Shown here piece by piece: positions 1 to 5,551 of a DNA stretch of 6,605 nt. Positions within the stretch are counted from its first letter, which is position 1. The number at the start of each line of letters is the position of its first letter. Source of the stretch: Deltaproteobacteria bacterium. Its GTDB lineage: Bacteria; Desulfobacterota; Dissulfuribacteria; Dissulfuribacterales; UBA3076. The notes beneath the pieces were generated by a model that was not told the origin of the DNA, ran no database searches, and worked only from the letters and a program-made list of their open reading frames with translations. The DNA is taken from the NCBI GenBank assembly GCA_013138705.1, contig WTCF01000019.1:1-6605 (forward strand), written 5' to 3'. The position numbers and the translations under genes are program-made.

Positions 1-1011
1 TTGACGATCGGCTGTATGTCGCAAGGCGAAAAGACCATGAATGACGAACAAGCATCTGTAGAAAAGATCTTAACCGAACCTGATTATGATTATGAAGGTT
101 TTGTCGACTACATCTATGGCGGTGATACCTACAAATTATGGTACGGCAGAATTGGCTCCGGCAACGGACCATCTGCATTGGTTCTGCACGGCGGTCCGGG
201 AGGCAATCATCATAATCTCGTGGCGTTTCAGGCATTGGCTGATGAACGCCCTGTGATCTTCTATGACCAACTGGGGTGTGGAAAATCAGACCGCCCGGAC
301 AATCCGTCCTTGTGGACTGCTGAACGATATTTTGATGAGGTGCGAGCGGTACGGGATGGTCTGGGCTTGAAAAAGTACCATTTGATTGGTCATTCATGGG
401 GAACTACCCTGGCTGTTGGATTTGCCGCCAAACACCCCGACGGCATATTGTCCGTTTCTCTCCATAGCCCGGTACTGAGTTTTCCCTACTACATCAATCA
501 TGTTGCCCCAAAACTTAAGCAGAGCTTGAGTTGCTTGAATGGAGAAGCCGGGCAGATCATTGATGATTATGAGTTAAGGGGGCTGGGGACAAAGAGCGAC
601 TATGACGAAGCTTGCATGGAGTTCACCAAGCGGCATGTTACACACACCTGGCCATTACCTGGGGCGATGAAGAAATTGATTGCCGCACGAAATGCCGTAA
701 TCCACGATATTATGGTTGCAAGCGGTTCGGAGTTGAATGTGCAGGGAAATCTAAAGACGGTAAACGTAACCTCGCAACTGTCTAAGCTGGATGTCCCAGT
801 TCTTATGACCTGCGGAAACGACGATCTTTGTACGCCTGCCTATACTAAATGGCAGTCTGGTTTTGCCAATAACCCTCAGTGTCATATCATACAGGGAAGC
901 GCCCACATGACTCCCGTGGACAGGCCCCTGGAACTCATCAGGCTACAAAGGGCTTTTCTAATGCCCAAAACGTGGACATACAAAAGACATTCGAAGCGCA
1001 GCCCGCAATGA
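1..1011 (+). CDS. Alpha/beta hydrolase, proline iminopeptidase family (peptidase S33)
   Basis: Probable cytoplasmic aminopeptidase or amidase that releases N-terminal proline from peptides or hydrolyses prolinamide-like substrates. Counting from the TTG at base 1, the protein is 336 aa. It shows the family oxyanion-hole motif HGGPGG at residues 63-68, the strand YDQLGCGKSD at 89-98, the nucleophile elbow GHSWG with Ser132, the acid in GNDD (Asp275, or Asp274) followed by TP, and the catalytic His302 in GSAHMTP. The triad and cap region are complete and length is near the family norm. Similarity seems to begin around residue 33, so the start is open: TTG at 1, ATG at 16 or ATG at 37; ATG at 37 is favoured, though its AGG-type Shine-Dalgarno is weak, and the frame could extend left of the window. 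No signal peptide is visible. The last ~15 residues (after RAFL) look unlike the family and may come from a neighbouring rearrangement. Exact substrate cannot be read from sequence. Confidence 0.88.
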   Translation: MTIGCMSQGEKTMNDEQASVEKILTEPDYDYEGFVDYIYGGDTYKLWYGRIGSGNGPSALVLHGGPGGNHHNLVAFQALADERPVIFYDQLGCGKSDRPDNPSLWTAERYFDEVRAVRDGLGLKKYHLIGHSWGTTLAVGFAAKHPDGILSVSLHSPVLSFPYYINHVAPKLKQSLSCLNGEAGQIIDDYELRGLGTKSDYDEACMEFTKRHVTHTWPLPGAMKKLIAARNAVIHDIMVASGSELNVQGNLKTVNVTSQLSKLDVPVLMTCGNDDLCTPAYTKWQSGFANNPQCHIIQGSAHMTPVDRPLELIRLQRAFLMPKTWTYKRHSKRSPQ

Positions 1012-1090
1012 TTCAGTGTCGGCAGGTTTCTTGAGCAGTGCCACTAATTCACCGGGTGGCCGATTTCACTGGAATAGGCAGTTTATCGGC
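1012..1090. mobile_element. Possible remnant of an IS21-type element end
   Basis: This gap between the two convergent genes holds a segment (about 1051-1080) reading ACCGGGTGGCCGATTTCACT followed by GGAATAGGCA. It resembles, from memory, the repeated GTGGCC..TTT..C..GGAATA units found near the ends of IS21-family elements. A related imperfect unit (GTCGGCAGGTTTC) begins near 1018. No transposase is present, so at most this is a solo end or scar. It also contains a 6-bp inverted repeat (1059-1064 with 1085-1090) with a 20-nt loop and no T-run. Identification is tentative. Confidence 0.25.
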
Positions 1091-1747
1091 TCATTTAAGG
1101 AGTAGTGCTTTTAGCCAGTCATGCCAATCATTCAAACCTTGTCTTGTTTTGCACGATATTTCAAAAATTGTCAGGTCAGGGTTGATTTTCAGCGATTCCT
1201 GTCTGATCTTTTCTATGCTGCAATCGACATAAGGGAGTAGATCAATCTTGTTTATTAAGAGCACGCTCGACTCATGGAACATTAAAGGGTATTTCAGAGG
1301 CTTGTCATCCCCCTCAGAGGTGCTCAGAAGCATGACCTTGCAGTACTCCCCCAAATTGAATTCAGCGGGACATACCAGGTTACCTACGTTTTCAATTATG
1401 AGCAGATCAACAGGATTTAAATCGAGTTGACTCAGTGTCTCGTTGATCATGTTGGCATCAAGGTGGCAGGCCCCGCCGGTGTTGATTTGAACCACCTGCG
1501 CGCCCGTTGCGGAAATCACTTCAGCATCATATGTGGACTGGATATCTCCCTCAATCACGGCTATGTTGAGCTCGTTTTTCAATGACCTGATCGTATCTTC
1601 AATCAGAGTCGTCTTTCCCGCTCCGGGTGCGCTCATCATATTTATTGCCATAACACCTTTGTCGGCAAAAAATTGTCTGTTCTGGGCCGCTATCCTCTCA
1701 TTTGCTTCGAGTATATTTTTGACTAACGATATCTTGATTTCAATCAC
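1091..1747 (-). CDS. hypB: Hydrogenase nickel incorporation GTPase HypB
   Basis: SIMIBI-class GTPase that, with HypA, delivers nickel to the large subunit of [NiFe]-hydrogenases after the Fe(CN)2CO group is in place; cytoplasmic. Counting from the farthest possible start (TTG at 1774; 227 aa) it has the P-loop SAPGAGKT (48-55), the GDIQSTYDA switch segment (76-84), the metal-site pair Cys103-His104 in GGACHLDANMI, Cys135 in GNLVCPAEFNLGE, and the guanine-specificity motif NKID (175-178). These match the nickel/zinc site of E. coli HypB (Cys166, His167, Cys198). The N-terminal CxxCGC nickel motif and the His-rich stretch of some homologs are absent, so this is the short form. The start is uncertain: I give GTG at 1747 (protein begins with IEIKIS, like homologs), but a strong Shine-Dalgarno at 1753-1743 covers that codon; TTG at 1774 would overlap hypA by 14 bp. 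Follows hypA in the same operon. Confidence 0.93.
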   Translation of the reverse strand: MIEIKISLVKNILEANERIAAQNRQFFADKGVMAINMMSAPGAGKTTLIEDTIRSLKNELNIAVIEGDIQSTYDAEVISATGAQVVQINTGGACHLDANMINETLSQLDLNPVDLLIIENVGNLVCPAEFNLGEYCKVMLLSTSEGDDKPLKYPLMFHESSVLLINKIDLLPYVDCSIEKIRQESLKINPDLTIFEISCKTRQGLNDWHDWLKALLLK

Positions 1748-1753
1748 CTCCCT
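1743..1753 (-). promoter_or_regulatory. Very strong Shine-Dalgarno sequence at hypB start
   Basis: Read on the reverse strand, AGGGAGGTGAT is almost fully complementary to the 16S rRNA 3' end. The core GGAGG ends 8 nt before an in-frame ATC codon (1738-1736), while the in-frame GTG (1747) lies inside it. It therefore bears directly on which codon starts hypB. Confidence 0.7.
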
Positions 1754-1760
1754 AAACGAC

Positions 1761-2102
1761 CTATGAACCCTCAAACTCGACTATCTCCAATTCCCTGCCG
1801 GAGATAATCCGGATATCCGTCTGCCCGCATTCCGGGCAGCCGAGAGGCCAATCCTCAAAAACAAAATCCTGCCCGCAGGTCTTGCAATGTCCTTTTACAG
1901 GAACAGTCTCAATGATTAATTTTGTCCCGTCAAGAGACGTATCTTTGCTCAGGCATTCAAATCCGAAAAGTAGCGCATCAGGCATGACTTGGGTTATCTT
2001 CCCGATCCTTAACGTAATCGTATCAACCTTAGTCAGTTTGTGCTTTGACATATCCTGCGTGACGATTTCGATTATGCTCTGCGCAATAGATAGTTCATGC
2101 AT
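1761..2102 (-). CDS. hypA: Hydrogenase maturation nickel metallochaperone HypA
   Basis: Small zinc protein that binds nickel and works with HypB to load the [NiFe]-hydrogenase active site. At 113 aa it is full length for the family. It starts with MHEL, whose His2 and amino terminus form the nickel site. The motif IGKITQVMPDALLFGFE (33-49) is the family signature. Four zinc ligands are present as two pairs, Cys73/Cys76 and Cys89/Cys92, and the C-terminal SGRELEI motif is conserved. The ATG at 2102 is the only start that keeps His2; its upstream Shine-Dalgarno is weak. The stop lies 13 bp upstream of the hypB GTG (or inside hypB if TTG is used), so the two are one transcription unit and probably translationally linked. 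hypC, D, E and F are not in the window, nor is a hydrogenase. Confidence 0.95.
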   Translation of the reverse strand: MHELSIAQSIIEIVTQDMSKHKLTKVDTITLRIGKITQVMPDALLFGFECLSKDTSLDGTKLIIETVPVKGHCKTCGQDFVFEDWPLGCPECGQTDIRIISGRELEIVEFEGS

Positions 2103-2160
2103 GTAAGCGAACCGATATGCTATCTGATTTTATAATAGAAGGGGCGTAGCGACTCCTTAA

Positions 2161-2223
2161 CTGCCCCCTGACTTCTGATCTCTGATTTCTGACTTCTGAC
2201 TTCTGCCCCCCGCCCCCTGACCT
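2161..2223. repeat. Nine-unit 7-bp tandem array (consensus CTGACTT / CTGCCCC)
   Basis: Nine consecutive heptamers fill these 63 bp without a phase break. CTGACTT occurs three times (2168, 2189, 2196), with CTGATCT (2175), CTGATTT (2182), CTGCCCC (2161, 2203), CCGCCCC (2210) and CTGACCT (2217) as variants. The first three bases are CTG in eight of nine units. The array sits between the hypA start and the pgm stop and its last unit overlaps the pgm stop codon. On the transcribed strand it reads as AAGTCAG repeats. Function unknown; it is a short-period simple repeat, not a CRISPR or REP element. Confidence 0.85.
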
Positions 2224-3874
2224 AAACCCCTCCTGCTTTTAAGGCATTGTCGACAATCTCCTGTGCCTCTTCCTGGATCTTCTTCAAATGCTCTTCACCC
2301 TTAAAGCTCTCAGCATACAATTTATAGATATCCTCGGTACCGGAGGGCCGCGCTGCGAACCAGCCATTTTCCGTCACTACCTTGAGGCCTTCAATGGGCG
2401 CATTGTTGCAGGGTGCTTTGGTCAGTTTTGCGGTTATGGGTTCTCCTGCGAGGTTGTCCGCCGTGACCATGTCGGGGGAAAGACCTTTGAGAATCGCCTT
2501 CTGCTTTGGTGTGGCCGGCGCATCAATACGTTGATAAACGGAACTGCCAAATTTTTCCTCAAGATCTTTATAGATCTCTCCAGGGTCCTTGCCGGTTTTG
2601 GCTGTGATTTCGCAGGCAAGAAGATCCATGATGATTCCGTCTTTGTCCGTGGTCCAGACTGTGCCGTCTCTTCTCAGAAAGGACGCCCCTGCGCTTTCTT
2701 CACCTGCAAAGCCGTAAGAACCGTCAAGTAGACCGTCCACGAACCATTTGAAGCCTACAGGCACTTCGCACAGTCTCTTTTTCAGGTAGTCTGCCACCCG
2801 ATCGATCATTGAACTTGAGACCAGGGTCTTGCCAACAGCCGCGTCTTCCCTCCACCCGGGCCTGTTCTGAAACAGATACCAGATAGCCACGGCCTGATAG
2901 TGATTGGGATCAAGAAGCCCTGCGGTCCTCGTAACAATACCGTGGCGGTCAGTGTCCGTGTCGTTGCCAAAGGCGATGTCAAACCTGTCCTTCAGTTCAA
3001 TCAGACTCGCCATGGCATAGGGGGAAGAGCAGTCCATGCGGATTTTGCCGTCTTTGTCCAGGGTCATGAAAGAAAAGGTGGGATCCACAGCCCTGTTCAC
3101 TATCTCAATAGAAAGCCCGTAGAGTTCGGCAATGGGGTCCCAGAAATAAATCCCCGAACCGCCTAAGGGATGCACACCGATCTTGAGCCCCTCTTGGGCG
3201 ATGACCTCCATATCGATGATGTTCTTGAGGTCTTCCACATAAGGGGTGATGTAATCGTATTCTTGGGTTGTATCGGCCTTCAGGGCCTTCTCAAAGGGCA
3301 TCCTTTTTACGTCTTTGAGCCCACCCCGGAGAAGTTCGTTGGCCCGGTCTTCAATGGCCCTTGTCGTCTCCACAGAGGCCGGACCTCCCTCAGGTGGATT
3401 ATATTTGAATCCGCCGTCCTCAGGCGGGTTGTGAGAAGGGGTGATGACAATTCCGTCTGCAAGCCTCTTTGTCGTTTTGGCATTATAGGTCAGAATGGCA
3501 TGTGATATCACCGGAGTGGGTGTATAACTCAAACCCTTCTGGACCACGACCATTACACCGGCCGCGGCAAAGAACTCAATGGCCGTGGCCAGGGCAGGCT
3601 CTGAAAGGGCATGTGTATCGATCCCTATGAAAAGGGGCCCTGTAATCTTACTGGATCTTCTGTATTCATAGAGGGCCTGGCAGATGGCCAGGATGTGATC
3701 TTCATTGAAGCTGTTTCTCAACGACGATCCTCTGTGCCCGGAGGTGCCGAACGCCACACGCTGACCAGGGTCTGAGACATCAGGTTTATGCGTATAAAAA
3801 GCAGAGACCAGCCTTGGAATATTAGCCAGCATGGACCTGGGTGCAGGCTTGCCTGCAAGTTCATGTATCGGCAT
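2222..3874 (-). CDS. pgm: Phosphoglucomutase, alpha-D-glucose phosphate-specific
   Basis: Cytoplasmic enzyme that interconverts alpha-D-glucose 1-phosphate and glucose 6-phosphate, linking glycogen and UDP-glucose synthesis with glycolysis. The 550-aa protein aligns end to end by eye with E. coli Pgm (546 aa): [11 protein letters not shown] at the start, [10 protein letters not shown] (42-51), the phosphoserine loop [11 protein letters not shown] with Ser147, the magnesium loop DTDTD (305-309) followed by RHG, the sugar-specificity loop GEESAG (391-396) and the phosphate-binding loop PSGTED (510-515). All four active-site loops are intact. The ATG at 3874 is supported by homology and by GAGGAG seven bases upstream. 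It lies upstream of hypA on the same strand, but the 119-bp gap holds a tandem array, so co-transcription with hypAB is possible but not shown. Confidence 0.97.
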   Translation of the reverse strand: MPIHELAGKPAPRSMLANIPRLVSAFYTHKPDVSDPGQRVAFGTSGHRGSSLRNSFNEDHILAICQALYEYRRSSKITGPLFIGIDTHALSEPALATAIEFFAAAGVMVVVQKGLSYTPTPVISHAILTYNAKTTKRLADGIVITPSHNPPEDGGFKYNPPEGGPASVETTRAIEDRANELLRGGLKDVKRMPFEKALKADTTQEYDYITPYVEDLKNIIDMEVIAQEGLKIGVHPLGGSGIYFWDPIAELYGLSIEIVNRAVDPTFSFMTLDKDGKIRMDCSSPYAMASLIELKDRFDIAFGNDTDTDRHGIVTRTAGLLDPNHYQAVAIWYLFQNRPGWREDAAVGKTLVSSSMIDRVADYLKKRLCEVPVGFKWFVDGLLDGSYGFAGEESAGASFLRRDGTVWTTDKDGIIMDLLACEITAKTGKDPGEIYKDLEEKFGSSVYQRIDAPATPKQKAILKGLSPDMVTADNLAGEPITAKLTKAPCNNAPIEGLKVVTENGWFAARPSGTEDIYKLYAESFKGEEHLKKIQEEAQEIVDNALKAGGV

Positions 3875-3881
3875 TGTTTTT

Positions 3882-3887
3882 CTCCTC
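3882..3887 (-). promoter_or_regulatory. Ribosome binding site of pgm
   Basis: GAGGAG on the reverse strand, seven nucleotides before the pgm ATG. It supports the chosen start, which also matches the N-terminus of E. coli Pgm. Confidence 0.75.
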
Positions 3888-3916
3888 TTAATCCTGACAA
3901 GCCGGAACCAAACAGG

Positions 3917-3946
3917 ATTTTAACCAATTGATCTTCAGTTTGTCCG
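3917..3946 (-). promoter_or_regulatory. Candidate sigma-70 promoter of pgm
   Basis: On the reverse strand, CGGACA (3946-3941, four of six to TTGACA) and TAAAAT (3922-3917, five of six to TATAAT) are separated by 18 bp. Transcription would begin near 3910, giving a leader of about 35 nt before the pgm ATG. The -35 box overlaps the edge of a short heptamer repeat. Moderate match only. Confidence 0.33.
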
Positions 3947-3964
3947 AAAATACGAAATACGAAA
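3944..3964. repeat. Short 7-bp tandem repeat (TACGAAA) upstream of pgm
   Basis: Three heptamers in phase: CCGAAAA (3944), TACGAAA (3951) and TACGAAA (3958). The sequence differs from the array downstream of pgm but the period is the same. It lies in the 5' region of pgm, about 70 bp before the start codon. Confidence 0.5.
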
Positions 3965-4109
3965 TTCACAACTAAGATACTATAAACACACCGGCCGGAC
4001 AAAGACACCCTTACCGGCATACTCTGTGCAGCACTGCCTATGTCCTCCTGGATGCGCATCAACAGGTTAAAATGACTTCATCATTCGATATTAATACATT
4101 CAAGATAAG
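3965..4109. other. Intergenic region between pgm and the RAYT remnant
   Basis: This region separates the divergent pgm gene and transposase remnant. I see no gene with a ribosome binding site or recognisable product. A reverse-strand reading frame running from here into the 5' part of pgm lies opposite no other gene but in the wrong frame of pgm and is not credible. Confidence 0.4.
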
Positions 4110-4384
4110 TAACCGAATACGCCATGCAATGCTGTCATGCCAAGCAAATGGGTGGCACTTACTTTCTTGACTATCCCGGAAAACATTCCATGAATATCGA
4201 AGGTATTGTAATTCTGCCTGATCATTTGCACTATCTATGGCGGTTGCCGGAAAAAGATGATGATTTCTCTATCCGATGGTCAAAGATCAAACGGTATTTC
4301 AGTCTTTCTACGGCAGGAATGGAACAGAGTCAGGTGAGCGAAGCCCGCAGGCAAAAAAGGGTGAGGTTGGGGAGCAATCGTTAG
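4110..4384 (+). pseudogene. REP-associated tyrosine transposase (RAYT, Y1/IS200-like) remnant
   Basis: RAYTs are single-domain HUH endonucleases related to IS200/IS605 transposases that act on REP palindromes. From ATG at 4124 the frame encodes 86 aa. AKQMGGTYF (6-14) matches the usual N-terminal strand (normally followed by FT..). Then about 35-40 expected residues are missing and the frame resumes with IEGIVILPDHLHYLWRLPE (25-43), containing the metal-binding HLH at 34-36, and the family segment DDFSIRWSKIKRYFS (46-60). The frame ends at TAG 4382 where the conserved RGIWQRRFWEH block should begin, so the C-terminal helix with the catalytic tyrosine is lost. It cannot be an active transposase. 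No clear REP array lies beside it. Identification rests on the ILPDHLH..W.LP.....FS.RW pattern, which is characteristic. Confidence 0.8.
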
Positions 4385-4396
4385 AAGGATTTTTGA

Positions 4397-4684
4397 ATGA
4401 GCTTGGTCCTCTTTGGTAAAAAAGGAAAAGTAGATCAATTGCTACCTGGAAGCGAAGTCATTTTTGAATGGCGACAGGCCGCAGAGAAAACCCCTCATGA
4501 TTTCCGAGTCAACTGGCGAGAGCCCTTCTTTAAGATTTACGATGAGGTGTGGAAAACCATCAACGCCCTCAATCTCCGTATGCCCTTTCAAAAAGGTCTT
4601 TTCCAGCATGAAGTTTATTCTTTCAATGAAAAAACAATACGAGAAGCCCTGCTTAATGCAGTTGCTCACAGGAATTACATGTAA
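4397..4684 (+). pseudogene. Fragment of schlafen/AlbA_2-type ATP-binding protein (COG2865-like)
   Basis: The intact family has an N-terminal AlbA_2 (schlafen) nucleic-acid-binding domain, a middle region, and a C-terminal GHKL-type ATPase domain, often with a winged helix; members occur in defence and mobile regions. Only the middle is here, 95 aa. It opens at the LLFGK strand (LVLFGKKGKV, 3-12), continues with the LPGSEVIFEWR and REPFFKIYDEVW segments, and ends in the conserved helix FNEKTIREALLNAVAHRNY (76-94), directly followed by Met and a stop. Both the N-terminal domain and everything after HR(D/N)Y, including the ATP lid, are missing. AAGGA seven bases before the ATG could let the fragment be translated, but this is probably chance. 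It begins 12 bp after the RAYT remnant and ends 20 bp before the next gene, so it looks like debris trapped between them. Confidence 0.75.
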
Positions 4685-4704
4685 CTGTAACTGCCGTTCT
4701 GAGA

Positions 4705-5082
4705 TCAATGTCCCCCTTTTTTCCATTTTTCCAGTTTTTTCTCATAAAAAGAAATTTGATCATTCAGGTCCTTTAATCCCCAGGCATAGACATAACTGAA
4801 ACGGGCATCGTGACCAACTTGAGAAAGAAACCGGAATCTAAGGGTGCTGAAATAACAGAAGAAATATAAATCACGACATGCAGGATAACCTTTTGAAATA
4901 CTTCTTTGGGCCAATTCCAAAAAGAAGACTTCTTCACGGTCATTAAACTCCTTTAAGAATTGCTCCTTTTGCCAGTGAGTGATGGCTTCGGGTTTGGGTT
5001 TGGAGGACAAGGCCCGCCCTTCGTTCTTTTTTATTAACGCCTGAGGGTCTTTCTTCTTTTTTTGCCAGGGCCAAAATCTCAT
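4705..5082 (-). CDS. Hypothetical protein, lysine-rich, 125 aa
   Basis: I do not recognise this protein. It opens MRFWPWQKKKKD, a tryptophan-containing basic N-terminus, followed by a Lys/Pro-rich linker to about residue 35. Residues 36-62 look helical (HWQKEQFLKEFNDREEVFFL). An aromatic stretch follows (DLYFFCYFSTLRFRF, 71-85) that is too broken by Arg to be a membrane span. The C-terminus (103-122) is a probable amphipathic or coiled-coil helix ending in KKLEKWKKGGH. The composition looks protein-like and the only reverse-strand gene in a stretch of forward fragments suggests separate origin. No standard Shine-Dalgarno precedes the ATG. Instead, its ATG overlaps in ATGA fashion the stop of a possible 34-codon frame (5183-5079), which might couple translation. 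It could be a resident small gene or accessory cargo. Confidence 0.55.
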   Translation of the reverse strand: MRFWPWQKKKKDPQALIKKNEGRALSSKPKPEAITHWQKEQFLKEFNDREEVFFLELAQRSISKGYPACRDLYFFCYFSTLRFRFLSQVGHDARFSYVYAWGLKDLNDQISFYEKKLEKWKKGGH

Positions 5083-5183
5083 TGTTTTAAAAAGTCAACC
5101 ACCACCCCTAGAAAGGGTTGCTTGGATGGTGATCCTAAAAGGGGCTTTGTCTGAACCCTGTTCACCGCTGATACCATGGGCAT
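5079..5183 (-). CDS. Possible leader ORF of 34 codons overlapping the hypothetical gene
   Basis: An ATG at 5183 (or 5177) opens a frame of 34 codons that begins MPMVSAVNRVQTK and ends in VVVDFLKQ, with its TGA sharing bases with the ATG of the 125-aa gene (ATGA). Such overlaps often mean translational coupling, which would explain the missing ribosome binding site downstream. No Shine-Dalgarno is evident for the short frame itself and no homolog is recognised, so it may be accidental. Confidence 0.2.
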   Translation of the reverse strand: MPMVSAVNRVQTKPLLGSPSKQPFLGVVVDFLKQ

Positions 5184-5219
5184 CCAATTGCGCTTGCCTC
5201 ACCATACATCATAACATAA

Positions 5220-5237
5220 AATTTATTTGAATAAATT
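5220..5237. repeat. AT-rich perfect inverted repeat
   Basis: AATTTATT and AATAAATT form an exact 8-bp inverted repeat around the two bases TG. It could be a protein-binding site or chance in AT-rich DNA; it lacks GC pairs and would be a weak RNA hairpin. Confidence 0.5.
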
Positions 5238-5350
5238 GGCACGTCCCTCAATCCCATATTAGTCTCCGTCAGTCTGCGTGGTCTGCAGTTAACATACATG
5301 ATCCAGGGCAGGAAAAATATTAGTGTGTACACTGAAAAAGGCTGAAAAAT

Positions 5351-5368
5351 ACACCAAGGATACGAAGG
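5351..5368. repeat. Two-copy 9-bp direct repeat
   Basis: ACACCAAGG and ATACGAAGG lie back to back with two mismatches. They immediately precede the helicase-tail fragment, and may be the boundary of the inserted or deleted DNA. Confidence 0.35.
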
Positions 5369-5372
5369 AAAA

Positions 5373-5546
5373 AATAATTTTTCTCAGGAGTACCTTGATT
5401 ATGACATCAGCCGACAGATAGAGCTGGAAAGCTATGGATACTGTTTTTTGAGGCTGAACAAGTTCAACCTGCGGCCGGAGCAGAAAGACGAAACAAAGAC
5501 GGATGTGCTAGATAGGTTATTAAGGAAAACGTTCGACGTTGAATAA
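5373..5546 (+). pseudogene. C-terminal fragment of a probable helicase/AAA-type protein with nuclease-like tail
   Basis: An open frame with no start codon of its own runs from about 5373 to the TAA at 5544. It encodes a 58-aa tail containing EYLDYDISRQIELESYGY, then CFLRLNKFNLRPEQKDETK and TDVLDRLLRKTF. The pattern D..R...LE..GY.FLR.N.F resembles the C-terminal Vsr/DUF559-like restriction-endonuclease-type module found at the end of some large superfamily I helicases and AAA proteins. The pattern is recalled, not searched, so the parent protein is a guess. Everything N-terminal is missing; upstream the frame closes at a TGA near 5342. The tail ends only 5 bp before the YhcG remnant, so the two were probably joined by a deletion. 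Confidence 0.5.
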
Positions 5547-5551
5547 TTGAA

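Larger units (their letters stand above)
5184..5372. other. Intergenic stretch with short repeats, no gene seen
   Basis: Together with the flanking part back to 5083 this is nearly 300 bp without a convincing gene. It contains an AT-rich perfect palindrome (5220-5237), one CGTCCC motif (5242-5247), a CTCCGT..GTCTGC type low-complexity stretch (about 5262-5288) and a two-copy 9-bp repeat (5351-5368). Reading frames through it are short and have no ribosome binding sites. Confidence 0.5.

Noticed and set aside
1059..1090. Inverted repeat GCCGAT/ATCGGC as a terminator for the convergent genes
   Set aside because: The stem is only 6 bp with a 20-nt loop and there is no T-run on either side.
2103..2140. 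Promoter for hypA in the AT-rich segment TATTATAAAAT
   Set aside because: A -10-like sequence exists but no acceptable -35 box at 16-18 bp; hypAB may instead be read from pgm.
2161..2223. CRISPR array
   Set aside because: The repeats are 7 bp with no spacers.
2288..3505. Several forward frames within pgm
   Set aside because: They are antisense shadows of a complete, highly conserved enzyme gene.
3718..4062. Reverse-strand frame of 114 codons reaching into pgm
   Set aside because: It overlaps the well-supported 5' end of pgm in another frame, has no family resemblance and covers the pgm promoter and ribosome binding site.
4464..4799. Forward and reverse frames overlapping the schlafen-like fragment
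   Set aside because: They are out of frame with the recognisable LLFGK...IREALLNAVAHRNY segment and have no family features.
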